A stretch of DNA of 64,000 bases from Burkholderiales bacterium (GCA_003963115.1 RXJQ01000001.1:1-64000), one strand, 5' to 3'; counted from the first letter of the stretch, positions 17,505 to 27,459 are shown. The notes: a model not told the origin generated them from the letters alone. A program made the numbers and translations.

Positions 17505-18701
17505 TCACAAGCCCTCGAACAAGGGCAAGGAGTAGGAAGCCGCGGGTTCCTGCGCCACGACCTCACCCAGCCCCCTGCTGAGCGACTCCATCTTCACGCC
17601 CAACAAGCGCAGGCGTTTGTTCAAGGGCACGGTGCGCAGGCAACGCCCGGCCCATTGCCGGATCACTGCGGCATCGCGCGTCGGTGAGGGCATGGTCAGG
17701 CTGCGCGTGACGATCTTGAAATCGTCATAGCGCAACTTCACGCCCACGGTCTTGCCCACATAGTCCTTGCGCGCCAGGTCTTGCGCCACCTGATCGCAAA
17801 GGCGCGTGAAGATAGGCCCCAGGGTGTCGCGGTCATCGCGCGGATGCAGGTCGCGCTCGAACGTGGTCTCGCGGCTCAGCGACTTGGGCTCGCGCCAGGT
17901 CACCACCGGCCGCTCGTCTCGCCCATGCGCGGCCTCGTGCAGCCACTGGCCATAGTGGCTGCCGAAGGTGTCGATCAGCCAGGCTGGGTCGGCCGCCGCC
18001 AGTTGCCCGATGGTGTCGATGCCAAGCGATGCCAGCCGTGCGCTGGCCTTCGGGCCAATGCCATTGATGCGGCTGACCGGCAAGGGCCAGATGCGCGTAG
18101 GGATGTCGTCCATGGTCAGAAGGGTCAGGCCATCGGGCTTGTCCAGATCCGAGCACAACTTGGACAGCAGCTTGTTGGGCGTCACGCCGATGGAGCAGGT
18201 CAAGCCCGTGGCCTCGTGCACGGCCTGCTTCAGCCGCTGCGCCAGTTCGCGCACACCGCCAAGTGGATCGCCTGCGACGGCCTCTTGCGCGCCAGGTACC
18301 TCGCTGAGGTCGATGTAGATCTCGTCGATGCCCCTGTCTTCGATGACGGGCACGACCTCCGCCACAGCCGCCTTGAAACGGCGTGAATAGAGACGGTACT
18401 GATCGAAGTCAACCGGCAAGAGCACGGCATCGGGCGCCAGTGCGGCCGCCTTCATCAAGCCCATGCCGGAGTGCACGCCAAATGCCCTGGCTGCATACGT
18501 GGCGGTGGTGATCACGCCACGGCCCGCGTAGTCACGCAAATGTGCAAAACGGCGCTGGCCATCAGGCAGCACTTCGGGCTGGTGGCGTCGCCCACCGCCG
18601 ATGACCACGGCCTGCCCGCGCAATTCGGGATAGCGCAGCAACTCCACGGACGCATAGAAGGCGTCCATGTCCAGGTGGGCAATCAGTCGACGGGAAGACA
18701 C
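17505..18701 (-). CDS. dinB: DNA polymerase IV (Y family)
   Basis: A 398-residue Y-family translesion polymerase. The first catalytic Asp is in IAHLDMDAFYASVE near residue 11, the catalytic Asp-Glu pair region in RGIDEIYIDLS (about 115-125), followed by the thumb helix-hairpin-helix NGIGPKASARLASLGI and the little-finger domain with KTVGVKLRYDDF. The C-terminus lacks an obvious canonical beta-clamp motif, although QEPAASYSLPLFEGL ends in SLPLF, which fits the clamp-binding pattern. The start is GTG at 18701. I see no LexA box in the 84 bases upstream. It can bypass damaged bases and is error-prone. Confidence 0.93.
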   Translation of the reverse strand: MSSRRLIAHLDMDAFYASVELLRYPELRGQAVVIGGGRRHQPEVLPDGQRRFAHLRDYAGRGVITTATYAARAFGVHSGMGLMKAAALAPDAVLLPVDFDQYRLYSRRFKAAVAEVVPVIEDRGIDEIYIDLSEVPGAQEAVAGDPLGGVRELAQRLKQAVHEATGLTCSIGVTPNKLLSKLCSDLDKPDGLTLLTMDDIPTRIWPLPVSRINGIGPKASARLASLGIDTIGQLAAADPAWLIDTFGSHYGQWLHEAAHGRDERPVVTWREPKSLSRETTFERDLHPRDDRDTLGPIFTRLCDQVAQDLARKDYVGKTVGVKLRYDDFKIVTRSLTMPSPTRDAAVIRQWAGRCLRTVPLNKRLRLLGVKMESLSRGLGEVVAQEPAASYSLPLFEGL

Positions 18702-18785
18702 GGCCTTGGTTGATCAGTCCAGACGTGATTCTGAACTGACTCGCGTGCCCGCTTGCCACGGCAAGGCCTGCAGGCCTTCAAACCG

Positions 18786-19085
18786 TCAGGCTTTGACGTC
18801 CAGGATGCTGCCCACCATCTGCTCCTGGGTCTGGATCGTGCGCAGATTGGCCTTGTAGCTGTAGCTGGCCTGCATCTGCTCGACCAGGTCAGCGGCCACG
18901 TCAGGCCCGACCTCTTCGGCCTTGCCCACCGAGGTCATGACACCTGCGGTTTCCTGGCTTTGCTGATGCACAACCTGCCGATGGAAGTTCGGCGTCTGTG
19001 CGTTGGCGATGTTGTGAGCGGACACGTCCAAACGGGTTGAAGCCGCCTGCACACCCGATACTGCAATGGATGAGATGGTGTTCAT
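18786..19085 (-). CDS. Orphan flagellar basal-body rod-like protein
   Basis: A 99-residue protein with the N-terminal flagellar rod signature (ISSIAVSGVQAASTRLDVSAHNIANAQTPNFHRQ) and a C-terminal rod-like helix (VDLVEQMQASYSYKANLRTIQTQEQMVGSILDVKA). It therefore has both terminal helices of the FlgB/FlgC/FlgE/FlgG group with almost nothing between them. FlgC is usually near 135 residues, so this is short for it. The ATG at 19085 follows GGAGGG. No other flagellar genes are in the window, so it may be a dispersed axial or adaptor protein or a relic. The start at 19142 is unlikely. Confidence 0.75.
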   Translation of the reverse strand: MNTISSIAVSGVQAASTRLDVSAHNIANAQTPNFHRQVVHQQSQETAGVMTSVGKAEEVGPDVAADLVEQMQASYSYKANLRTIQTQEQMVGSILDVKA

Positions 19086-19232
19086 AAACCCTCCATGCAA
19101 CCGTGTTCGACGACGTGCCGCCAAACTTGAGCTTCGCCGCACCGCCCTTGTGCAAAGATGCCGAAACCCGCTGTTTCCTGAACTTGAAGGCCATTTGTCT
19201 TCAAATGCATGCGGCTGGAGTCAGGCTAAAGC

Positions 19233-19262
19233 TTGACAGAGACAGTCCGGATACCTTGCAAT
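19233..19262 (+). promoter_or_regulatory. Predicted promoter of the FAD oxidoreductase gene
   Basis: A perfect -35 TTGACA (19233-19238) is followed after 18 bases by TGCAAT (19257-19262). Transcription would start near 19269, after an alternative upstream ATG at 19261, which supports the start codon at 19318. Confidence 0.5.
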
Positions 19263-19317
19263 GGCGCATGGTGATGGTTGTTTTGTCATCCAGAAAAATT
19301 CAGAAAGCAAAAAGAAG

Positions 19318-20520
19318 ATGTATGACGCCATTGTTGTAGGCGGCCGCTGCGGCGGCGCTGCGTTGGCCATGCTGCTGGCGCGGAAGGGTCGTCGGGTCTT
19401 GATCGTCGATCAGGCCCAACTGCCCAGCGACGTTCGCCTGTCGACGCATCTGATCTGGCATGCAGGCGTGGACCGGCTCCGGCAATGGGGTCTGCTGGAC
19501 ACCGTGCTGGCCAGTAACTGCCCCGCCTTGACTGATTTCTCGCTCGACATGGGTGAGTTGGTCCTCAGGGGTCGCCCTCCAGGCACGCAAGTCGGCGCCG
19601 CCTTGTCCCCTCGGCGCCTGGCCCTGGACAAGGTGCTGCTGGACGCGGCCTTGCAAGCCGGCGCAGAACTGCGTCAAGGCATCACCTTCGAAGACGTGAT
19701 CCAGCAGGATGGCCGGGTTGCGGGCATCCGAGGTCGTTTGCAGGATGGCGGTGCGTTCACGGCACAGGCCAAGGTGGTGGTTGGTGCGGACGGCACCCAT
19801 TCGCGCGTGGCGCGTGCCGTGGGCGCCGACACCTACAACGAGGTGCCCAAGGAGTCGGGCTCCTTCAACATCTACTCTTATTTCAGCGGCGTTGCGCTCA
19901 GCGGGGTGGAGTTCTTTTCGCGGCCCGAGCGGATGTTCTACGCCTGGTCGACCAACGATGGCCGCAGCGTCGTCGGCGTGATCCAGCCAGGGCAGGCGCC
20001 TCGCCCGGCTCGCCAGGACACGGAAGCCTACTTCTTCAAGGAACTGGACACCATGACGCCAGGACTGGCCCAGCGCGTCAAAGCCGGGCAGCGCGACGAC
20101 GAATGGCTCAGCGGTGCCATCGCCACCTTCTGTCGCCAGGCGGCCGGCCCCGGCTGGGCCCTGGTGGGCGACGCCGGTGTCACCATGGACCCTGTCACGG
20201 CTGCCGGCATCTCCAGTGCATTGCGGGATGCCGACCTGTTGGCCAGCCTGATCCACCAAGGCTTGGCCTCACCGGATGGCTTGGATGCCGCCCTCGCGGG
20301 CTACCAGACCCAACGCGACGAGGTCTCGGTGCCACTGCTCCAGCTCTCGCAGGAGATGGGCAAGCTGGCCCCCCCCACCGAAGACGTCATCAAGCTGTTC
20401 ATGGCCTTGGCGGGCAACCAGCCCCAGATCGACCGCTACTACGGCCTGTTCGCCCAGACAGTCACGCCCGCCGACTTCTTCGGCCCAGCCAATATGGCCG
20501 AGATCTTCGCAGCCGCCTGA
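19318..20520 (+). CDS. FAD-dependent oxidoreductase (aromatic hydroxylase / geranylgeranyl reductase type)
   Basis: A 400-residue flavoprotein of the group that includes aromatic-ring monooxygenases and geranylgeranyl reductases. The N-terminal dinucleotide fold is AIVVGGRCGGAALAMLLARKG, where Arg and Cys sit inside the usual GxGxxG loop; the second FAD motif is GDAGVTMDPVTAAGISSALRDADLLA near residue 285. A GADGTHS segment (about 157) matches the DG motif of hydroxylases. Its substrate is unknown. I use ATG 19318 because the promoter puts the transcript start after the alternative ATG at 19261. It stands alone and converges on the large cyclase gene. Confidence 0.82.
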   Translation: MYDAIVVGGRCGGAALAMLLARKGRRVLIVDQAQLPSDVRLSTHLIWHAGVDRLRQWGLLDTVLASNCPALTDFSLDMGELVLRGRPPGTQVGAALSPRRLALDKVLLDAALQAGAELRQGITFEDVIQQDGRVAGIRGRLQDGGAFTAQAKVVVGADGTHSRVARAVGADTYNEVPKESGSFNIYSYFSGVALSGVEFFSRPERMFYAWSTNDGRSVVGVIQPGQAPRPARQDTEAYFFKELDTMTPGLAQRVKAGQRDDEWLSGAIATFCRQAAGPGWALVGDAGVTMDPVTAAGISSALRDADLLASLIHQGLASPDGLDAALAGYQTQRDEVSVPLLQLSQEMGKLAPPTEDVIKLFMALAGNQPQIDRYYGLFAQTVTPADFFGPANMAEIFAAA

Positions 20521-20535
20521 ATCATCCAGAAGGGC

Positions 20536-23500
20536 TCAGCCCAGACTGGCTAAGCCCTGCTGCGCACGCTTCAGCCAGGCCTGAGCCCGATGCGCGGTGG
20601 CCAGGGCCGCAGCGCGCTCGTAGCAGGCCCGCGCCTCATCCAAGTCGGCTTGCGGCCCGCGTGTCAGCAGGTCACCACGGATACGGTGCAGTTCGGCCTC
20701 ATGCCAATGCTCACCGCCTTGCTGCGTTAGCGTCCGGGCCTTGGCAACGCAGTCCAGCGCCTCGACATGGCTGCCCGCCTGCCCCAATGCCTCGGCCAGC
20801 AAGGCCAGGAAGAAAGGCAGCACGATCCCGGCGCCCGTCGCCTGAAAGGCCGCCAGCCCCTCGCGCATCAAGACGAGCCCATCTTCGACCTGCCCCAATT
20901 GCGTCCGACACCAGCCCATGGCAAAGCGTGCCATGGCCGACACATAGGCAAAGCCATGTTGATCGGCCAGATGCCAGCCGGCCTGGAGACGCGGCAGCAG
21001 ACGATCGAGTTCACCCGCATGCAGATAGGCCATGATGCCCCAGGTGCGCGCCCAGGCCAGTGAGTAAGGGTGCTCCAGCTCGATGGCGCGCTGCTCGATG
21101 ACGGCATAGGCCTGATCGAGATCGTCGACCTGCCCCAGGATCCAGTGAGCATGCAGGCCATGCACCATGGACACCAGCTTGAGGTCCGTGGAGTACAGGC
21201 CGATGAGTTTGCGGTCCTGCGGGTCGTTGAAGCCATGCTCGACCTGCTCGCACAACACAGGCACCTCGGCCAGTTGCCCGCTGTAGAAGGCCAGCTGCAC
21301 ATGCATCATGTTGTTGACCAGCCAGGCGTGGCGGCTGTTGGACTGCCGGGCCACGGTGGCCATGCGCCGACCCATGGCCTGCGCCTGCCGGATCTCGCCG
21401 CGCACCAGGTGGAAGACGCACACCCCCCATGAAGGCCAGATGGCCTCATCGACCTTGTCGGCTGCGCGCGCCAGCTCATTGGCACGCTTGTAGGCCTGCT
21501 CGACTTCGGGTGCGGCCCAGCCCTTGCCCAGCATGTGCACCGTGCCCAGCGAGGCGCGCAGCTGCATCTCGACCTGATCGCGCTCTGGCGCGGCAGGCAA
21601 GGTGGCGGTGGCATTCAAACCCGCCTGCAGATGGGCGGTGGCTTCGTGCAGGGCCAGTCGGTGGATGGCCAGCTCGCTGGCCCGCCGCCAATAAGGAATC
21701 GCCGCTCTGAGCTGACCTGCCGCCGCCGCGTGCCGCGCCAGCATGGCCGGCTCGCGCTGCACCGTATCGGGATAGCGCGACTCCAGCACCTGCACGATAT
21801 GGGCATGCAGCGATTCGCGACGCGTCTTCAACAGCGAGTCATAGGCCGTGTCCTGCACGAGGGCGTGCTTGAACACATAGACAGGCCCCTGTTCCGTGTC
21901 CTGACGGGAGGCCAGCCCCGAGCGCAGCAAAGCCTGCACCCCCTCTTCGAGCTGGCGCTCGCCCTGGCCCGACAGCGCCACCAGCAGGTCGTGCCCGAAC
22001 TCGCGGCCGATCACCGCACCGATCTGCGCCACTTCCTTGGCCTGCACATGCCGATCCAGGCGGGCCATCAGCGAATCGCGCAGCGTGGCGGGCAGCACGT
22101 CGGCACGCTGCCCATCGGACGCCTGCGCGGCTTGCTCCAGCACGGACTTGGTCAGCTCCTCCACGAACAGCGGCACACCATCGGTGCGGCTTTCGATCTG
22201 CTGCGCCAGGGCTTCGGGCAAAGCCTTGTCACCCATCAGCCTGGACACCAGCGTGGCCACTTCGGCGCGTCGCAAGCCCGGCACCTTCAAGGCCGTGACG
22301 TGCGCCTGCCGCTCGAACTCCGGCTCAAACTCGGGCCGATGCGTCACCACCAGCAGCACCGGCAGATGCCGGATCCGCTCCACCAGCTTGTTGAGCGCCG
22401 CGATGGAGGCAGGATCCGCCCAGTGGGCGTCTTCGAACAGAAACAGCAGCGGCTCCGCCTTCGCCCGGACGTCCAGCAACTCCGCCATCAGCTCAATGAT
22501 GTCCTGCTCACGCTGGTAGGCGCTGGTGATCGGCAGATCATGGTGCCCATCGGAAGGCACGGACAGCATCGCAGCCATGAGCGCTGCATACCTGGGGACT
22601 GCTGACCCGAAGCGCGACTGCACAAAGGCATCGATGCGGCCGAGCTTGCTTTCAGCGGACGTATCCGGCTTGAAGCCCAGCGTGCGCTCCAAGGCATTGA
22701 CGAAGGGATAGAAGGCGCTGTTGCTCATGTGCGCCGCGCATTGCACCTGCACCGCACTAAGCCCGCCATTGCCCAGGCGATCGATCAGTTCCTTGAGCAT
22801 GCGGGACTTGCCGATGCCCGGCTCACCCGACAGCACCACCACCTGCCCTTGACCCTGCAGGGCCGATTGCCAGCGATCGGTCAACAGGCCCAGTTCCTGG
22901 ACGCGCCCAACCAAGGGGCTGAGGTGCTCGCCGCTGCTGGCATCGAAGCGGCTGACGGTGTCGCTGACCCCCGTGACACGCCAGACCTGGCGCGGATCGG
23001 TCACGCCCTTGAGCGCATGGATGCCATGGTCCTCGTACAGGAAATTGCCGCTCGTCAGACGACGGGTCTGGTCGCTGATGACCACCGTATTGGCCTGAGC
23101 CAAGCCCTGAAGCCGCGCGGCGATATTGGGCGTGTCGCCCAGGGCCAGTTGTTCTCGCCGAGGACCTGCGCCAATGTCGCCGATCACCACCCGCCCCGTG
23201 TCGATGCCGATGCGCACTTGAAGCCGCACGCTCTCCTGGCCGTCGATCGTCAGGTCCAGCGTCCCCATCTTGTGCACCAGCTCCAAGGCCGCATGCAGGG
23301 CCCGCGAAGCCGCATCTTCAAAGGCCTGCGGGTAGCCGAAGTAGACCAGCAGCCCATCGCCGAGGTATTGCGCCACCGTGCCGCCATAGCGTGTGATCAC
23401 GGCCACGGCCGCCTGCTGATAGCCCAGCACCACCTGGCGCCATTGCTCGGGCGACAGTCGCGCGCACAGCGCGGTGGCGTCCACCAGATCGCAGAACATG

Positions 23501-23775
23501 ATGGTGAGCTGACGCAGCTCGGTGTTCGGTACCAGGGGCTCTGCAACCGGACGGGCGTTCGGTGGTTCGGAAGTGGCCAGTTCGGCAATGGCCCGCATCA
23601 GGCGCTTGCGGTCGCCCATGCTCATGCCCAGCTTTTCGAGGTCGGCCTCGGTCAGGCTGGTGAGCACGTCCTCGGCAATGCCGTTGTCCAGCATCAGCGG
23701 CGTCAAGTGTCCCAGACCGATGGACGCCAGCCAATCGGGCATCGAGGTCACAGGCCAGGGCGGATGCATGGACAT
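20536..23775 (-). CDS. SAM domain / class III nucleotide cyclase / AAA ATPase / TPR regulator
   Basis: A 1079-residue soluble signalling protein. Residues about 10-70 form a SAM domain (WLASIGLGHLTPLMLDNGIAE), 85-250 a class III cyclase homology domain (IMFCDLVDATALCARLS, YLGDGLLVYFGYP, RIGIDTGRVVIGDIG, DTPNIAARLQGLA), about 285-480 an AAA/STAND ATPase with Walker A GEPGIGKS near 320 and Walker B LLFLFEDAHW, and the rest TPR-like helices. The first cyclase metal Asp (FCDLVD) is present, so it may be active. Many such proteins occur in Burkholderiales; targets are not known. GAAGGGG precedes the ATG. It begins 12 bases after the DUF748 gene. Confidence 0.88.
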   Translation of the reverse strand: MSMHPPWPVTSMPDWLASIGLGHLTPLMLDNGIAEDVLTSLTEADLEKLGMSMGDRKRLMRAIAELATSEPPNARPVAEPLVPNTELRQLTIMFCDLVDATALCARLSPEQWRQVVLGYQQAAVAVITRYGGTVAQYLGDGLLVYFGYPQAFEDAASRALHAALELVHKMGTLDLTIDGQESVRLQVRIGIDTGRVVIGDIGAGPRREQLALGDTPNIAARLQGLAQANTVVISDQTRRLTSGNFLYEDHGIHALKGVTDPRQVWRVTGVSDTVSRFDASSGEHLSPLVGRVQELGLLTDRWQSALQGQGQVVVLSGEPGIGKSRMLKELIDRLGNGGLSAVQVQCAAHMSNSAFYPFVNALERTLGFKPDTSAESKLGRIDAFVQSRFGSAVPRYAALMAAMLSVPSDGHHDLPITSAYQREQDIIELMAELLDVRAKAEPLLFLFEDAHWADPASIAALNKLVERIRHLPVLLVVTHRPEFEPEFERQAHVTALKVPGLRRAEVATLVSRLMGDKALPEALAQQIESRTDGVPLFVEELTKSVLEQAAQASDGQRADVLPATLRDSLMARLDRHVQAKEVAQIGAVIGREFGHDLLVALSGQGERQLEEGVQALLRSGLASRQDTEQGPVYVFKHALVQDTAYDSLLKTRRESLHAHIVQVLESRYPDTVQREPAMLARHAAAAGQLRAAIPYWRRASELAIHRLALHEATAHLQAGLNATATLPAAPERDQVEMQLRASLGTVHMLGKGWAAPEVEQAYKRANELARAADKVDEAIWPSWGVCVFHLVRGEIRQAQAMGRRMATVARQSNSRHAWLVNNMMHVQLAFYSGQLAEVPVLCEQVEHGFNDPQDRKLIGLYSTDLKLVSMVHGLHAHWILGQVDDLDQAYAVIEQRAIELEHPYSLAWARTWGIMAYLHAGELDRLLPRLQAGWHLADQHGFAYVSAMARFAMGWCRTQLGQVEDGLVLMREGLAAFQATGAGIVLPFFLALLAEALGQAGSHVEALDCVAKARTLTQQGGEHWHEAELHRIRGDLLTRGPQADLDEARACYERAAALATAHRAQAWLKRAQQGLASLG

Positions 23776-23787
23776 GTCCGCCCCTTC

Positions 23788-26700
23788 TCAACCAGGCGGT
23801 GGGGACAAGGCCCAAGTGCACACGGACTCGGGGTCCAGGCTCTTGCCCATCTCCCGCAGCCGGTCGAAGACGGTCGGGTCCAGTGCGTCTTGCACCAGCC
23901 CATTGGCACGCGACCAGGCATACACCGTCACCACGTCACGCGAGCCCAGTTGCTCATAGGCCTTGGCCGTGTAGCCCAGCAGGCGAGCCGCAGCCTCATG
24001 CCGTCCTTCCAGCGCGCACAGCAAGGCCAGCAGTCCGGCGTACAGGCCCAGCCATTCCCAGTCCCGCACGCGCGAGGCGCTCACGAAGTCCGTCAAGGCG
24101 ATGCGCGCCGAGGGCAGCTCGCTCTTGACGAAAGCCACGCAGGCCATGACCGCCAGCGCATGCAACACGAAGTTGTCGCGCCTGTGGCGACCACGCGCCA
24201 GGATCTGCTCGCAGGTCTGCAAGGCGGCATCGGTGTCGCCACCCGAGAGCAGGGCAAAGGGCGCGGTCACCGCCTTGGTGATCAGGTTGACGATCACGCG
24301 CCAGATGATGCCTCCCACCGAGAACTGCGGATCATCAAGCGAGCCGGAGATCGGCAGATTGACGTCGATCTCGCCCTTGCCGTTTTTTAACAGAGACACG
24401 GCCAATAGCACAGGCAGCTTGATGGCGTCCGGGCTGTCGGTTTTGTCACCGAAAGTGAGCTGGTCAAGGAAGATCTGGTTGCTGGCCTCCAGCTTGCCGC
24501 CATCGACCCTGTAGTGCACCGAAACAGACAGGGTGCCCTTCTCGATAGCATAGCCGGCATAGCGCGAGGCATAGGGCGTCAGGCGGGTGAGCTCGATGCC
24601 CTTGGCCGAGCCCTGGATGTCGGTGAAGAGCTTGGGCCCCAGCGGGTGCAGCTGCCCTGAGATCAACAAGGGCGCCGCATCGTCCACCGCACCGGACACC
24701 TTGACCGTGGCGGGCTCGGGCTTGGTCGATGACACGGCCGACACCTCACCTTCGATCTTGGTGAGGCGCGCCGAGTAGTTGGGCTTGACAAAGTTGTCGG
24801 TGAAATCCACGCGGCCCTTGCTGAGCTGGATCTGCTGCCAGCGCAGCTTGGCGGGTGGCTTGGTGCTTGTTGGCGCCGCCGCAGTGGTCGTGACCGTCGT
24901 GATGTTGGTCGATACGGTGGGCGATGAGGCCGTCGACGAAGTGGCCGACGATGCCGCAGCCTCCGGCGTGGTCAGTGACTTCGCCTGCGCACCCGCCTCG
25001 TGGCGCATGATGCCGGCCACATTCAGCTGTCCACTGGGGTTGATGATGACGCGGCCATAGAAGTCCCTCAGGGCAATGCGGCCGAGGTTGGCATCGACCG
25101 CGTCACCGTTGAGGCTGAGCTCGGTGCCGTCCAGCGTCAAGGCCTGCCAGCTCAGGAAGTCGGCATCGTTCACGCGGTCCAGCACACGCACATCGCTCAG
25201 GCCCACGCGGCCCTTGTAGCGCGCCTGCAGGCCCTCACTGCCTTGGCGGGGCATCTGCAGATTGAGCTGGCCGTCGGCCTGGGCCTTGGCGCCGGCCAGG
25301 GTGATGTTGACCAGGGGGTCGATGTAAGGCTGCACGGCACGCAGGTCCAGCCCTGCCACACGCACGCGGGCCTCGAGCTTGAGTGGCTGCGGCTGGAGCG
25401 AGCCCTTGAGCTGCACGCGCCCCTTGCCTTGAGCCAGTGTATCGAGCTCCAGCGCGATGGGCTTGGACATGTCGCTGCCCAGATCAGCCAGATGCAGATC
25501 AGTCTGGTGCAGCTCGAACTGCGCTGCCGGGCTCACGGTCTGGTCGGTGAACTGCACCTGGCAGGCACCGCAATGCAGGTCCTTGAGCACGATGATGGCC
25601 GCTGGGGCCGGCTTGACGTCACCGGCTTTGGCGTTCTCTTTGGCGTTCTGCTTGGGCTTGTCCTCACCTGCCGGCATCGTCATGCCCATCCACTCGCCAT
25701 GCGCCCCCCGCGTGATCGCCGCATCCAGCTTGCTCATGTCGAGCTTGTCCAGCATCAGCTCGCGCAGGGCCACACCACCAGATGCACCACCGGCACCAGC
25801 CAGATCCATCCGAGCCTGGATACCATCCAGGACCAGTTCGTCAAGCTTGATGTGGTCAGCCAGGTTCTTTTGCCTGGCGTACGCATCCAGCTGATTGATG
25901 GCCACATGCCCGGATGTCAGCCTGATCTCGGCTGGCTCCATGGCCGATGCCGCCTGTAACCTGGCCTGCACCTGCCCCTGAACGCCCAGGCTGCCTTGCG
26001 CGATCTGCACAGGCAGCTGGAGGAGATCGGCCACCGGCGCGAGCCAGGCCCCGATCTGCAGCTTGCTCAAGTTGAACGAGACGTCCACAGCCTGCTGTCC
26101 AGCCTGCACATGCCCTTGTGCCAGCAAACTGGCCTCGTGCTCGTCATGCAGCTCCAGCTGCCAGGTTGCGGGCGCGGCTTTGGCCTGGCTGCTGAGGCCA
26201 TCGGCTCGAAGCGCCACAGGACCGATCACAGGCCAGGCCTGGCTGGGCATGCTCTGGATGTCGAGACGGTTCACCCCCACCTTGATCTGCCCGACTTGCC
26301 AACGCCACGGCGCCGAAAGTTCGTCATGGCCTGCTTGAACGGCCGACGCAGACGCGGCTGACGCTGGACTGCGCTCATGAAGCTCAGTTCGCTCAGGTGA
26401 GGCTTTGCCCTGCTGCGTGGGCACACGACTGCGCCACTGCACCCCATCGAGCAGCACGGCAGCCACCTTGACCTGGCGCTCCAAAGGTTGGGTGTCGAGA
26501 CCTTGGATGTCCAGGCCTTGCCAGGCTGCATCGACCTGCCCCAATCCGGGTGCCTGCGGCAGGCTCAGGGCCAGCTTGCTGAGCTTGACGCCGCCCTCGA
26601 TCGACAGGCGCGGCACGGCAGGCGGTTTGCGCTCCTCGAACTTCAGGCTCAGATCCACATCGAGGCGGCCATCGGCGGCCTTCGCCTGCCACGGCGCAGG

Positions 26701-27459
26701 AACAAAGGGTTGCGCAGCAGCCAGCCAATGGGGCACGTCCACGTCGCTCAGTTTCACATGCACGGCCGAACGCAAGCCCTCTGTGAAGGGCAAGGTATCG
26801 CCCTTGATGGCCAAGGGGCTGCCGTCGATGCGGGCACTCAGCTGGGGCTGCACATCGACGTTGACGAAGCTGGGCAGATTGGAGACAAAGGGCACACCGA
26901 TGCGCAACTGATCAATGCGGTGCTCTTGCTGCAAGACCCTATCGGTGTAGCGCACCAGGCCATTGTTAAGCTCGATGTTGAAGACGGCAAAGTGCGCCGG
27001 CTCCGATGATGGCGGCGACTTCTTGGCATCCGCCGCCAGCTTGTCCAGCACCGGCGAGACATTGAAGCGATCAGCCGTCTGGCGCTCGATCCACAGCTCG
27101 GGCTGGTCCACGCTCACACGGCGCAGCACAGGCGCCAGCCGCCAGATCGACTCCAGCGAGAGCTGCACCTGCGCGTGCAGAACTTTCAACATGGGCGAGG
27201 CCGCCGGCCCAATGCGTAGGCCATCCAGTGCCACCACTGCCGTCCAGGGATGGATGTGCACCGCTTGCACCGCCACGGGTGTACCCAAGGCCTCGGTGGC
27301 GGCCTGCTCGATATGCGGCCGCACCCAGCCGGGCAACCACACACCCAGCAGCAAGGTCCACAGCCCGGCCGTCAGGCCCAGGCCCAAGATGAGACGACGC
27401 CAGCGAGGCCAGAAGCCTGTTTTGGAAGAAGAAGGGGAAGAGGAGAGATCCGTTGTCAT
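23788..27459 (-). CDS. DUF748 (AsmA-like) protein with a foreign ATPase-type C-terminal tail
   Basis: A 1223-residue protein. One N-terminal membrane helix (about 22-45) leads into a long periplasmic AsmA/DUF748-type region (residues 50 to about 1074) ending in LPISGSLDDPQFSVGG and VIVNLITKAVTAPFALLSGG, typical of DUF748 near its end. The usual C-terminal part then fails to appear. Instead residues 1075-1223 (24237-23791) read as TPR-like helices (AVMACVAFVKSELPSARIAL, LEGRHEAAARLLGYTAKAYEQLGS) of the kind that end large cytoplasmic regulatory ATPases. I read this as an in-frame fusion after a deletion. DUF748 proteins are thought to act in envelope lipid homeostasis. Confidence 0.82.
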   Translation of the reverse strand: MTTDLSSSPSSSKTGFWPRWRRLILGLGLTAGLWTLLLGVWLPGWVRPHIEQAATEALGTPVAVQAVHIHPWTAVVALDGLRIGPAASPMLKVLHAQVQLSLESIWRLAPVLRRVSVDQPELWIERQTADRFNVSPVLDKLAADAKKSPPSSEPAHFAVFNIELNNGLVRYTDRVLQQEHRIDQLRIGVPFVSNLPSFVNVDVQPQLSARIDGSPLAIKGDTLPFTEGLRSAVHVKLSDVDVPHWLAAAQPFVPAPWQAKAADGRLDVDLSLKFEERKPPAVPRLSIEGGVKLSKLALSLPQAPGLGQVDAAWQGLDIQGLDTQPLERQVKVAAVLLDGVQWRSRVPTQQGKASPERTELHERSPASAASASAVQAGHDELSAPWRWQVGQIKVGVNRLDIQSMPSQAWPVIGPVALRADGLSSQAKAAPATWQLELHDEHEASLLAQGHVQAGQQAVDVSFNLSKLQIGAWLAPVADLLQLPVQIAQGSLGVQGQVQARLQAASAMEPAEIRLTSGHVAINQLDAYARQKNLADHIKLDELVLDGIQARMDLAGAGGASGGVALRELMLDKLDMSKLDAAITRGAHGEWMGMTMPAGEDKPKQNAKENAKAGDVKPAPAAIIVLKDLHCGACQVQFTDQTVSPAAQFELHQTDLHLADLGSDMSKPIALELDTLAQGKGRVQLKGSLQPQPLKLEARVRVAGLDLRAVQPYIDPLVNITLAGAKAQADGQLNLQMPRQGSEGLQARYKGRVGLSDVRVLDRVNDADFLSWQALTLDGTELSLNGDAVDANLGRIALRDFYGRVIINPSGQLNVAGIMRHEAGAQAKSLTTPEAAASSATSSTASSPTVSTNITTVTTTAAAPTSTKPPAKLRWQQIQLSKGRVDFTDNFVKPNYSARLTKIEGEVSAVSSTKPEPATVKVSGAVDDAAPLLISGQLHPLGPKLFTDIQGSAKGIELTRLTPYASRYAGYAIEKGTLSVSVHYRVDGGKLEASNQIFLDQLTFGDKTDSPDAIKLPVLLAVSLLKNGKGEIDVNLPISGSLDDPQFSVGGIIWRVIVNLITKAVTAPFALLSGGDTDAALQTCEQILARGRHRRDNFVLHALAVMACVAFVKSELPSARIALTDFVSASRVRDWEWLGLYAGLLALLCALEGRHEAAARLLGYTAKAYEQLGSRDVVTVYAWSRANGLVQDALDPTVFDRLREMGKSLDPESVCTWALSPPPG

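Noticed and set aside
18702..18785. LexA box upstream of dinB
   Set aside because: I searched the gap for CTGT-N8-ACAG and close variants on both strands and found none.
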